Of a DNA stretch of 64,000 bases, positions 24,401-35,700 are shown one piece after another. A model generated the notes under the pieces. The model made no database searches, was not told the DNA's origin, and saw only the letters and a list, made by a program, of their open reading frames with translations. Every line of letters begins with the position of its first letter. The first letter of the stretch is position 1. The translations under genes and the position numbers were made by a program. This DNA comes from Ancistrus triradiatus (taxonomy: Eukaryota; Chordata; Actinopteri; Siluriformes; Loricariidae): assembly GCA_025084515.1 (NCBI GenBank), contig JAJAGP010001354.1:124001-188000 (forward strand), given 5' to 3'.

Positions 24401-25335
24401 CTGGTCCAGCTAGCCTGTCAAACCAGTCCAACCAGTCCAGCCAGCCTGTCTCAACAGTCCAAACATTCCAGTCAGCTTTTCCAACCAGTCCAGCCAGCCT
24501 GTCCAACCAGGCCGGCTGGTCCAGCTAGCCTGTCAAACCAGTCCAACCAGTCCAGCCAGCCTGTCTAAACAGTCCAACCAGTCCAGCCAGCCTGTCCAAC
24601 CCCACCGACCAGTTCATCCAGCCTGTCAATCCAGTTTAAACGGTTCAGCCAGCCTGTCCAACCAGTCCAAACAGTCCAGCCAGCATGTCCAACCTGGCCA
24701 ATCAGTCCAGCCAGCTTGTCCAGCTAGTCCAATTGATCCCAGCCAGCCTGTCCAACCAGTCCAGCTATTCCAGCCAGCCTGTCCAACCAGTCCAGCTATT
24801 CCAGCCAACCTGTCCAGCCAGTCGAACAGGTCGAGACAGCCTGTCCAACCAGTCCAGCCAACCTCTCAAACCAGTCCAAACAGTCCATCCGGTCCAGCCA
24901 GCCTGTCCAACCAGTAAAATCAGTCCAGCATTCCTCTCAAACTAGTCCAAACAGTCCAGCTCGCATCTCAAACTGGTTTAGCAGGCTGTCCAACCAGTCC
25001 ACACAGTTCTGCCAGCCTGTCTAACCATTCCAACCAACCTGTCTAACAAGTCCAAACTGTCTAGCCACCCTGTCCAACCAGTCAAGCCAGCCAGTCCAAC
25101 CAGTCTGTCCAACCAGTTCAGCAATCCATTCCAATCTGTCCAGCCCATCCAAACAGTCCAGCCTGCTGGTCCAACCAGCCCAAACAATCCAGCCAACCTG
25201 TCCAAGCAGACCAACCAGTCAGGCCAGCCTTTTCAACCAGTCCAAACAGTTCAGCCAGCCTATCCAACCAGTCCAACCGGTTCCAGCCCGCCTGTCCAAC
25301 CAGTCCAGCCAGCCTCTCAAACAAGTCCATCTGGC
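21461..25335. repeat. Minisatellite array 2, about 22-bp unit, higher-order structure
   Basis: About 3.9 kb of tandem repeats made of gtccaacca and gtccagccagcct modules. A longer variant block with ctcaaactagtccaaacagt, ccagctagcatctcaaacta and gtctgagttcagcaggctgt recurs near 21690, 22150, 22670 and, in part, 24930. This indicates duplication of multi-unit segments. Both strands show long stop-free frames (up to 251 codons at 23813-24568, Q/P/S/N-rich) that follow from the repeat and not from selection I can see. Confidence 0.93.
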
Positions 25336-25499
25336 ATCTGTTCATAAACATTGTGATCAACTTAGTTGAACTTATCTGATCAACTAAGGTCCCCTGAACA
25401 AAGCGCTTAACCCACAATTGCTTTGATTGTAAGACTGTATCTGTAATGATGACTGGTCGACTAACGATCTATCTGGTTTAACTCCCTCTTTCTCTCTTC

Positions 25500-25591
25500 T
25501 GTTTCTACAGCAGGTAGGGCTGTTGCCACCTGCTGCCCTTTCATATAAATATCTGTCCTCTTGTTCACTTCCTGGTCTGGCTTCTTCACTC
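25500..25591 (+). mobile_element. LTR 5' part, interrupted by LTR-like copy B
   Basis: A TATA-like box (catataaatat, 25542-25552) and the flank ending cttcttcactc precede copy B. The sequence resumes at 27807 as an LTR-like stretch. The left edge is not defined; sequence from 25336 to 25500 shows no other feature. Confidence 0.4.
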
Positions 25592-27806
25592 TGTAGCAAA
25601 CCTAAGACTACATTTTAAATTGATTAATTTTTAATGAATACGAGGCACCACCGGATCGTTTATGGACTGGTAGATCCGGAAACCAGTTGAAAGGAAACAG
25701 CGAAATTTGAATAGTGAATTCAAAGTTATGTTTCTCAACCTTTGAATGAAACTCACTCTAACACCAAGCAGTAAATTCAAAAGGTTATAACAAGTTTATT
25801 AATTGCAAAACAGGCCAATACCAACAGACTATCTGGTGTAATAACGAGTGTACCACAGAGTTAAAATCATAAAATGACGGTGAACATGTATATATCACAG
25901 TATGGAAAACAGAGAATAATGGCAAGTGTACATATCACAGTAATTAAAATCAGAGAACCAAGATGACTCTATATGTAACTTATCGGTGACACAGTGATTA
26001 CCCAGAGGCAAGGTTATGGACTAATTTGTTCCGACGTAGTGAGTTATTACTAAACAAATTACGTTGAATGTGAATAGTATGGTAGAAACTACTTAGACGT
26101 GGATGAATCTACGTTGAAGCGTAGTTTAAGATCAAATGCAATCCGTCTTTCGATGCACACCGTAGCTCTGACAAAGCCTCTTATAGCGGCCTTAGCTTTT
26201 TGGTTTTCTTGCCGATGGTTTTGACCACGTTTGACTTGAGATGAACGTTGAAATGTCTCACTTCCCAGTTTAGGCTGCAGGCGTTTACGATTACTCGACG
26301 TTTTCCGTGCGTACAACTCAGAATTTATCTTGACCACAGATAAAGGTGGGGTTGACGCGTTTCTAGCACCACGAGCTTCAACAGACTTTAAAACTTAGAA
26401 TCTACGATGTGGTCGAGAGTGAAGGAGATCTTGGCTGGTTGGTCTTTCAACTATCTTCTAATTCGGCAATACCGAACTACTTAAGACTGCTGGACACAGG
26501 AAACTTAAGGTAAAATAAACGCGAAAACTTGAGCAAAACGAATAACACAAGGCTGACGAAAAGAGCTGCAAATTTAAAAGACAAAGAAAAGACTTGAAGA
26601 ACAAAGAGAACAAAACAAACACACGAGACTTGAAGCTATCTTAGCATGCGGTCGGGCCGCGTTGCTTTTGAATCTTCCGGATCGTAAGCGGCTGGAGGCG
26701 GGTGAACAAGGTGTTGCCCTGACTTAGCCAATGAGAAGCTGACTCACCAGTAAATCCCTCCTATCGTGGTTGTGTCTTATTTCACCATATGAGCCACAGA
26801 CGTTTTAACTTGGATTAATATATTCTTACATATCTAAAGTGATTAAAAGTATCACATAATAACCAAAAATCCTCAAAGTTACAAGTTTAGATGCAGACTT
26901 CGTTGTAAGGTTCAAATGATCAAAGGCACCTTGACTTGATAACCTAGAACATCGTTAAATCATTCTAACTACAGCACATACATTTGCTATTCCTTAAACA
27001 AATAATAATACGATTGATACAAGATGTAGGAAACAGTACATTCTAAATAACAACTTCATTTCGGTTCTTTTATAAGTATGAACAAGTATTCAACTCGAGC
27101 GATCGATACGTATAGATTAACAGCTGTTATTTCTAATCATAACCATTAGTATAGCACAACTGGATCATATTACGTATAGAAAAATGATCATTATACTAAA
27201 ACATTAACCAAATAGAGATGAAAATACATGACAAATCAGTAACATGTATACACATACAATTATATATGTGGATATGAAAATTATCCCTGATCACATTTTG
27301 TATGAAATATCCAAGTACATATGGGTGTGTTTGGACTTATTATAAACAAAATCTTCATGGGTTCCTTAACTGTTCTAGGTGAGGCTAATCTGTTCCCAAC
27401 AAAAATGTAATACTTTTATTAAAGTTTGGCTCTTAGGAGGAAGGCAAGCGTTTCTTGGTGTCGTAAATCCAGGGCTGTCTTTCTGGCGCCAGGCCGACTG
27501 CGAGTAAGGGTTGTAAAAGTAACAGTTGGAGAGAAATTTGAGGAACTTGGTGGCCTGGACCGCTGAAACCCCCTTTGAAGGTTGACACATGGATCTAGTT
27601 TATGATTGCGATATGCCGAATGTTGTAGGTCTGTTTAAACAGGCCTCCAATTCTGTTGGTTTGAGAAAGAGTCTGGTGTTGGAGTCATCCCTTAGTGGGT
27701 GAAAGATCCGGTCCAGATGGGGGGCCTTTTTGCATTCCAAATGTGGTAAAGTTTAAGACTTGTGGAAGAGGGTAGAAGGAGAGACTGATACAGCTATGAC
27801 GCTACA
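25592..27806 (-). mobile_element. LTR-like element, copy B (inverted relative to copy A)
   Basis: The 2.2 kb element has TGTAGCAAACC at its left edge and GACGCTACA at its right edge. It is the reverse complement of copy A over most of its length: the AATAAA/ttgttataa block, the ccggtggtgcc block and the gatcgat/ctcgag block are all present. The flanks are near-identical 25-bp direct repeats (25567-25591 and 27807-27831, one mismatch), much longer than an integrase-type duplication. With copy A it forms an inverted pair enclosing 6 kb of minisatellite. Confidence 0.65.
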
Positions 27807-28194
27807 ACTTCCTGGTCTAGCTTCTTCACTCCCTGGTTTGCCTTGGCTCACATGTGCTCCTGTCTCCCATGCCAGTTTGTATCCTTGTCTTTGTCTTGTC
27901 TGTGTATATTGGTCTCTGTTTCCTGTTGCCTTCTGACTCTTGTTCTATGTTTAAGCTTTGCTTGATTGTTAACGTTATTGTGTGTTAGTCTGTTTAGCTT
28001 ATTGTGTGTGTTCTTTGTTAGTATTAGCCTTGGTTTTAGTCTCGTGTTATTGGATGTTAGTTGTTTTGGTCATCATTCTTAGTTTAGATTTGCTTGGTCT
28101 GGTTGTGTTATTTATCACTATGTCACTTGTAAATAAACCTTTCATACTTGCACTTACGTCTGCGTCCCTTGCACGTCCTTGCCCTAGCATGACA
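27807..28194 (+). mobile_element. LTR 3' part of a Gypsy-like element
   Basis: A T-rich stretch with many ttgtctttgtcttg-type runs leads to a polyadenylation signal (AATAAA, 28132-28137) and ends gcatgaca at 28194. This layout resembles the 3' half of fish Gypsy LTRs that start TGTCA and end TGACA. Its 5' part would lie left of copy B, which interrupts it. Confidence 0.45.
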
Positions 28195-28450
28195 GTATCA
28201 GTTGTATGTTGCCTTATTCAGAGCTTGACAGTGGCAGCTTATCAGAGGTGGGATGATGGACCTTCTGGTGCATAGTCCAGTTCTTTAACCACTACCACAG
28301 TCCGAAAAACCACTGACGAAGAACTGCTTGAAAGTCGTTCTTAATTTTGGAGACTAAAATTTTAAAGTAGTTTGTAAATCAAGTTTAATTGTTATCAGGA
28401 AAGGGACTCAATGTCGTCAAAGGCTCTTATTGTAAAGGTTGTACAACCAA

Positions 28451-29134
28451 CAGTGTTGTGCCAGTTCACAGCTTTTCTGAACTAGTTCAAGTTCAGTTCA
28501 TACATGCTCAAAGTGAACAGTTCACGTTCAAAGTTCACAATCTTAATTCTGAACTAGTTCAAAGTTCAGTTCATTTTACTTTTTTCGTGAGATATTCAAA
28601 TAAATACTTTTTTTCACACTACAAGCTAGAAATCACTATACGTTCTTTGAAACTGCTCATTGTAGAGTTGTTGCTCATGGGCACTGCAATTGTGTACGCG
28701 GCGGTGCTATTCCTTACCCGCTCTGCTGCAATTCATCAACGGGTAACGTCGTGCGGAAGCCAGTATGTTATTAACTAGCCAGTATGTTAACTATTCTCAG
28801 CCGGACACTACGTTGCCCGCAATGCATCGCGCACACAATGTCAAAACCATTTCTGTCTGGTGATACATGATTTAAGCGGCACCAGCGAGAATACAGGAGG
28901 GAGGAACTTTCTCTCGTTGCATTTCAAAAGAGAAAACAGATGTCACTTAGTTTTCAATGGAAAACAAATTCCAACGTTCATTTACAGTGATGTCTGCCGT
29001 TCATGACACATAATGTGAACTAATTCACGTTCAAGTTCTTTATTAAAAAATGTGTTGCCTTCAGTTCAACGTTCACGAAAAAATGAGCGTGTTCAATGAA
29101 TGCGTTCTTTTGAACTCGTTCACGCACAACACTG
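28451..29134. mobile_element. Non-autonomous hAT transposon
   Basis: The 684-bp element has terminal inverted repeats CAGTGTTGTGC and GCACAACACTG. It is flanked by a perfect 8-bp duplication ACAACCAA (28443-28450 and 29135-29142). The 8-bp duplication and CAGTG ends are typical of hAT elements. The subterminal regions hold many gttca/tgaac motifs in both orientations (for example gaactagttcaa), which may be transposase-binding sites. No transposase frame is present. Confidence 0.9.
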
Positions 29135-29142
29135 ACAACCAA

Positions 29143-30281
29143 GTATTAGTGAAGTGCTTCTTTAATCGTGTTGATGTGATATACTATGTCTACATGCTAA
29201 CAGTTTGTAATGAGTGCATGTATGTCAACATTTTTTTTGTTGAATGTTTTTTGACAGGCTATTAAAATGATGTAAAGTTGGTATATATCCACTTATTTCT
29301 GAAGATACTCAACAATCAATTGCGTGAATAATGTAAAATATAAATTGAAAAATTGTCATAATGTCAAATATAAAATGGAATATATAAAATTTTTTTTTTT
29401 ACAAAATAATTTCTTAGGCTTTTTTTTCTCTGAAAAAATGTACTCTAAAAAGTCACTGAAAGTGAATTTCTTTTCGCTCTTTACATTCAAGTTTACCAGC
29501 CATCCCAATAATTATGGAGTAGACTACTGTATAAATGTTTCATAATGTTGGCAAATGGGTTAAAGACGGTCCAACAAAACATATTTTTGGTCAGGTGGTT
29601 ATAAAGTTAGTTTCTAAAGGTGGTATAAAATATTCTTTAGTCTTTTTAAAGTGTGATCAATGTTTCTTTGCAATGACATGACAAAAGCATTATGTTAATA
29701 ATTAAAATAATTATTTTTTAGAATATTTTATGTATGAACAAAAATGGTGGTGTATTATACCACTTACTTGACAGTTTTCAGTATATTTTAAATCAAATGA
29801 AAGGCATTATTTTTGCTAAGACTAATTTGGACATGTTTCAATATTTTTTAATCCATCTTAACCAGGGGAACTAAACGGACTTTAGGTAATGTGGATTATT
29901 AATGAACAAAACTGTTATTTTGATAAACAAACACTCACACAAACCCCATATATGTCAAAATGTGACAAATGAAAGCTAGTTTATTGGCATTTAGCATTTA
30001 GTTCTATACTAATCTTACCAATATATAGAAAATGCTATGTAATTATTAGAAATATGCAATTATTAAATAAGTGATGGTAATGTGCATAAAATAAGCCCAT
30101 ATCCTTATTTAGAAATATGCAGAAATACTAAACAAAAATAATACAACCTGACATGCTGTTTATCAATACTTACATACTGAACTTTCAAGTGCAACAAAAT
30201 ATAAACTCATACTCAGAGCAGGAAAAGCAATAACTGTGATTTTAGGTCTCAATATTATAAAATCAAAAAGTCAAAAAGTCT
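29143..30281. other. AT-rich intergenic DNA 3' of OlfC gene 1
   Basis: No gene was recognised. The part nearest the gene (about 30110-30240) has patchy similarity to the region 3' of OlfC gene 2 (57150-57230), for example gcagaaatactaaac against gcagaaatattagac. The receptor duplication therefore included some downstream flank. Confidence 0.6.
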
Positions 30282-30287
30282 TTTATT
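30282..30287 (-). terminator. Polyadenylation signal of OlfC gene 1
   Basis: AATAAA on the minus strand, about 62 bases after the stop codon of OlfC gene 1. Confidence 0.6.
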
Positions 30288-30348
30288 AAACAGATATCTG
30301 TATTTCAGTGATAAAATCATAACACATTACATTTGTTCAATGCATGAG

Positions 30349-33300
30349 TTATGATGTTACTTTACCCATTAGATGCTTCTTGGTATTCTGCTCTGGTCTG
30401 AAAATGATTATGAAACATTTAGGCACAAATATGCAAATGATCAAACCAAAGCTTGAAGCCAAAATAGCAAATATTTCAACAGCTACAGTAAATTTTCCAG
30501 GAGAGCTGACATAAGCTGGAATAAAGGTGATCCAAACTGCACAGAATATAAGCATGCTGAATGTAATAAATTTAGCCTCATTAAAATTATCAGGCAGCTT
30601 CCGAGCCAAAAAAGCCAAAACAAAACATAAAAGAGCCAGAAAGCCAATATAGCCCAACACAGCCCAGAAACCCAGTGCTGAACCTAAGCCACACTCCAAG
30701 ATTATTCTTTCCTTGTAGTGCTTTAGATTTTTGAAGGGAAATGGGGGATATATTTTTAGCCAAAGCACACAAATAAGGACCTGTATGAGAGTGAAGGCAA
30801 TAACGCTGAATCTCTGTTGTGGAGGGCCAAACCATTTTATAACATTACTGCCTGGCAGTGTAGCTCTGAAAGCCATTAGCACCACTATTGTCTTCCCCAG
30901 AACACAGGAGATGCAGAGGACAAAGGTGATCCCAAATGCTGTGTGGCGAAGCATACAGGACCAATCAGAAGGCTGACCAATGAAAGTAAGTGAACAGAAA
31001 AAACACAGAGTTAAGGAAAAAAGCAACAGGAAGCTCAACTCTGAGTTGTTGGCCCTAACAATAGGAGAGGTTCTGTGTTTGTAGAAGACAGCTGCCACAC
31101 ACACAGCGATGAATGCCCCAGTGATGGAGAATACTGTTAGGATGATGCTGAGAGTGTCGTCCCAGGATAGATACTCAATAGGTTTTGGGAAGCATCTGTC
31201 TTGTTTGGCATTAGGCCAGAATTCTTGAGGACATTGAAGGCAGTCTAAAGAATCTAAAATTTTTACAAAGTCAAAGTTAGAAATTAACAATAAAGTCTTT
31301 CATTAATAGTGTAATAACCAATATTACTCAATAAGTAGACTCTTATGTTACCATTTTGTACAATGTCAGTTCAAAGAGTGCTTAGTGATTGAATTTTGTG
31401 TACTTGTCTATTACTCCATAGTTCCAAAGTATTAATTACCAAATAATTAAACAATAACATAAATAAACTAGAAAGTGCAGTTCCTGCAGAAGCGGTGAGT
31501 GTGTTGCGGTGGTGCGTGCTTGAGTGACATGTATCACAGACCGAGTGTGCCAATTTTCTAGGCTGTAGGTCGAATACCGACTGAATTATAGTCAATGACC
31601 TGCCAAGGGCCCCAGTGCCCAGTTGGGGACCTCAAGGGCCACAAGGGCATCGGATGTGACCTTAGGGTGCACCCAGCACGAAGCTTGGTGAATTTCATGG
31701 CAGTAGGTCAAAAACTGAGTTACAGTCAATGACTTGCCAGGTGCCCCAGTACCCATTCGGGGACATCAGAGGCCCCTAAGGCATCGCATTTCACCTCAGG
31801 CTGACACAACACACTAATAACATAAAACCTATGTACTTGTTATAGGTAGTCCCTAAATATTAGGTAATTCGTGACCTAATAATAGACATAATAATAGTAG
31901 CCATTCCATTTGCAACCCTTATTGTAAAGTGCTTCATCTTGTTGTAGGAACTGTGATACACAACCTGTTTTGTTACTGATCTCTCCTTCAGCACATGGTA
32001 TACAGTCAAAGCAGCAGACAGGCCTTCGCTTCTGCACAGCTTTTCTGGTACCTGGAGGACATCTTTCACTGCACACAGAGGCTGGTATCTATGGCATTAG
32101 ATAGTAGAATATATATCATATTTATAATTATAGCTCTGTATAAACTCAATATGAACTTGTCTGTCCTCACATATTTGACTTAGGACTGTGTCACTTAACA
32201 TATAATGAGTATGAGAAGGCCTGCTTTAGAAGTCAACATGATTGTTTTACTGTACCTCAGTCTGCCCTCCAACCCAGATTATAGGTTTGCTGATTCTGAA
32301 CTCCTGTCCTTTCATTCTGGATGAATCATACTGGCCCACAGTTACAATTTTCAAAGCTCCATCTTTTGTAAACTGCCAGTTTATCAGTTCATAAACAGCT
32401 GGTGGGTCTCCATTAGAATCAAATGAAACCTGAAAACCATTCCTTGCAGTGAAGTTCACTATTTTGAGCTGGTTGAGTATCTGCAGAAATAATTGTATAA
32501 CAATTCAGAGCACTGTAGAATTCTGTTTTAGATAATCAATATTTAACCTGTAGCCCACGGATTGAAAACAGAACTAGAACTATTGTTTAGATATTAATGA
32601 ATATGACTTAAATAATAGACACATTTTTGAGGGAAGAGTTTACGTACCTGCCGTGGTACTATTTTAATACTTTTGTCGCATTGTGTGTCATTGCAAATAA
32701 GACTGTGGATGGCATGGGCTATAGCATATGTTGCCTTGTACACCATGTTAGTGACACGCAATTGTGATGTGTCTAAATATGGGTTCTGGAGTTTGTTAAG
32801 GTCTTCTGTGCCGTCACATTGCCGGTCAATCTCAGAAATGGCTGTCTTCCCTTTAAGGTTACAGCTGAAGGAGCTCTCCCAAAATTCTGTTAGCAGTTGA
32901 GATTTCAGTGCCTCCGCTGGTGTGAGATCTAAAAGAAACTCACGAAGTCCAGGGATAACCGACTGCGGCACACCAAAACCTATTGCACCAGCGCACATGT
33001 TATATTGAAGAAGATCTGAATCTGTGACCAATGTTTCACTTCCTATCCACTGAAGCCTCAGTGGTGGCTGGCGTGCGAGCTCCGCTAACAGAAACCTCAA
33101 GTCACCAGTGTTCATAAATGCTACAATAACTCGGGCTGTAGATGTTCGGATCACGTTTGCCACTCTCTCTAGTTTACTTTGTGGTTGTGTCCTGTAGTAA
33201 GCCTCAGAATATTCCACACAGATTCCCTCTGCTTGAGAAGCCTTTAGGAATGCTGCCATTCCATTATTTCCATAATCTGTGTCACTGCGCACTGCTCCAA

Positions 33301-34440
33301 TCCATGTCCAGCCAAAATGCTTGACCATCCTTGCTAGTGCAGCTGCTTGGTGGTGGTCACTAGGTATGGTCCTAAAGAAGGCAGGAAACTGTTTCTTATC
33401 GCTCAAACATGCACAGGTTGCATAGTGACTCACCTGTAATTAAGAAAATGCAAGGAATGAGAAAAGAATATTTGGACTGACAGGCTTAATTCCCCTTTCC
33501 TCACTCAATTTAATATGTCAGCATTAATTAACAATTAATCAATTAATAAAGTTACATACTATGCAACACTGTCTATGAATTCTAAATATGGCATGGTATA
33601 ATTATATATATATCCATATCTAGCAACACAGTATTAAAAAAAAAACTATTTTATCATGTGGAAAAATAACTTTCACCTGTGGAATTCCAAAAAGACCGAG
33701 CATTCTGGCTATGCTGATTGAAGGTGTTGAAGAAGATTCTCCTATGACAGCAGTTACAGCAGCAGCTGCTGATTTTGTACAATAAACTGTTTCATTAAAA
33801 TCTGGATCAAAACCATTCATAAGCTGAAGTGCAACTTTGATTGATATTGGCACAGATGAGCATGAATCATATATCTGGTAGCCTAATGTGATGCCTGGGA
33901 GGAGATCTGTTCTGTTGTTGATCTCATGGATAGTGAATTCCATAGCACGGGCAAAACGCATCTCCCTGTAGTCCATTCTGTTGGTAAACACACAGAAATA
34001 TATTAACTGAAGAAAGTAAAACTTTATATTTTCACCCACCATTTACACAACCCATCAGTCAATCAACTATTAAATAAAAAAACAAACACGGATGTTATAA
34101 TTATTGATTGAGTAGTTATTATTTGTTGATGTATGTTTACTAAATAATAACTACTTTTATCAATAATTCTGACAGAATATCCTGTGTCCAGTCCACACAC
34201 AGACCTCCCAGTGCACTGTAGCTGTGGTGGCTGTGTGGTGTAGGTCATCTGCTCTGAAGTCGTATAATAATGAATGGTGAAAATCCCTCCGATTACGAAG
34301 TCTCCATTCTTAAATATACCAGGCAGCTGAGCTTCATTCCACAGCCTGCAGTTTGCTGGGTTATCAGTACATGCAGCAGGGCTGAGCCCTGTTATGCACA
34401 TTAACAAAACAATTGGCATTAGATTGAAACTGAGTTGCAT
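30349..34440 (-). CDS. OlfC (V2R-like) class C olfactory receptor, gene 1, six exons, intact
   Basis: Exons with GT/AG borders: 34440-34205, 33977-33677, 33433-32648, 32480-32256, 32088-31965 and 31253-30349. They join to 2577 nt (858 aa) with no internal stop. Exon 5 is the 124-bp exon typical of V2R genes. Domains: signal peptide (about 1-24), Venus flytrap ligand domain (to about 515), nine-cysteine domain (about 520-580, nine Cys counted), seven membrane helices (about 591-835) and a short tail (GKVTS). Aligned to the calcium-sensing receptor, the five alpha-amino-acid pocket residues are kept: S162, T185, D205, Y233 and E312, each offset by 15. This supports an amino-acid odorant receptor in microvillous sensory neurons. 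OlfC membership is from family knowledge; the subfamily and ligand are not determined. Gene 2 at 57493-61540 is a tandem paralogue. Confidence 0.93.
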
Positions 34441-34495
34441 GGTGAGATCAGTGGCTTCCAGCCCTCTGAAAGCCTGGACAACTGTATTACGGCGC

Positions 34496-34503
34496 TTTAA
34501 ATA
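34496..34503 (-). promoter_or_regulatory. TATA-like box of OlfC gene 1
   Basis: TATTTAAA on the minus strand lies 56 bases before the ATG at 34440. The same octamer sits at the same distance before OlfC gene 2 (61603-61596), within otherwise moderately diverged upstream sequence (both keep aatacagttgt). Confidence 0.55.
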
Positions 34504-34817
34504 ACCATGTTGGTTTGATGTAAATGTAGAGTGTAATTTAAGGACAAGGGGTGTGGTTATCCAGTGTTAATGATACTATTGGACATTCACATTTATTATG
34601 CTTCTCTAGGACGTAGAACGTTGTCATTTTGGTCATAATCTTACTGAATCATAAGCCTTCTCATTCCCCAATAAACAGCTAATATAAACTACAGTTTTGT
34701 CAGATTTATGTAACAAAATGAAAAACTAGGGCTTTTACTTAATATTTAAAATCAGACATGATACTAGCCATTTTGCCTGATCAACGAAAAACTACTTGTA
34801 TTAGCTGTGTTTTTCTA

Positions 34818-34880
<63 letters not shown>

Positions 34881-34887
34881 ACACACA

Positions 34888-34956
<69 letters not shown>
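34818..34956. repeat. Compound (TC)n(AC)n microsatellite
   Basis: An uninterrupted TC tract of about 55 bases is followed by an AC tract of about 75 bases, upstream of OlfC gene 1. Confidence 0.97.
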
Positions 34957-34957
<1 letters not shown>

Positions 34958-34984
34958 TTAATACTAGAGATGCATGGCTCTGTA

Positions 34985-35142
34985 ATATGAGGGGAAAACC
35001 AGAGTACACAGAGGAAATCTACACGGATACGTGGAGAACATGCAAACTCCACACAGGCAGCGTCAAGGCTTAGACTTGAACCCAGTTCTCTGCTGCTGTG
35101 AGGCAACAGTCTTAACCACAGTGCTGCTGTGCTGCCCACATC
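34985..35142 (-). repeat. tRNA-headed SINE-like repeat
   Basis: The minus strand starts ggcagcacagcagcactg, has an A-box-like gtggttaagactgttg and a B-box-like gggttcaagtc, and goes on to ggagtttgcatgttctccac. This is the layout of a widespread fish tRNA-derived repeat (ggcagcacggtgg...). A fragment of its downstream part (gggagaacatgcaaactcc) also occurs 3' of OlfC gene 2 at 57358-57376. Confidence 0.55.
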
Positions 35143-35700
35143 CCATTTTTTTGCATAAAACAATTTAATTTTCCAATGTGGACAATGAACTAGATATAGA
35201 TTAGGTAAAAAGCAAGATACTTTAATTATTGAAGCAGACAAAAATCGAAAAGTATTATATCTTCTGGTTAAAATCACTATGTAACATTAATCTATATCAC
35301 TTCTAAGAAGACGGATGAAATGTATGCCAGATCTAGGATTTGTGAATGCCTTTTAAGTCAGTGTCAGCTCTTTAATGCTTTTGATTTTACTTCATATGAA
35401 AGTATGTTTAGGTCATCTGGTGATGAACACACTATGGTGTCTGCTTGTTAAAATAAATACACTCGCACAAGGCCCTGAAATTCAAATCTTAATAACATCC
35501 CTCTTCACACATATCTAAATGCAGAGTAAGTAATTTTACAGAATGTGGTAATTGTCGCCGCCTACAGTCGAATCTTAGAAACAACATATTTTCCTTTAAC
35601 TCCATACCATATACTCAATACTACATATAGTATGGAACTCCAAATATAAAATATAATCAGTATGGACATTTGCGAGAATATTTCATCGTAACCACAAAGT
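35143..35700. other. Spacer, no feature recognised
   Basis: AT-rich sequence upstream of OlfC gene 1 between the SINE-like repeat and LINE copy A. Nothing recognised. Confidence 0.5.

Noticed and set aside
21461..25335. Q/P/S-rich frames on the plus strand and W/G/L/D-rich frames on the minus strand as repeat proteins
   Set aside because: Both strands and several frames are open at once, which is the mark of a low-complexity tandem array and not of coding selection.
10972..25335. CRISPR-like array
   Set aside because: There are no unique spacers between conserved repeats, units are contiguous and imperfect, and the context is a vertebrate genome.
32673..32900. Plus-strand frames over OlfC exon 3 (also 59758-59973 and 60215-60397)
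   Set aside because: They are antisense to a well-supported receptor exon and similar in both genes only because the exons are similar.
34758..35277. Serine/leucine and Thr/His frames and a Cys/Val frame near 34.8-35.3 kb
   Set aside because: They are translations of the (TC)n(AC)n microsatellite.
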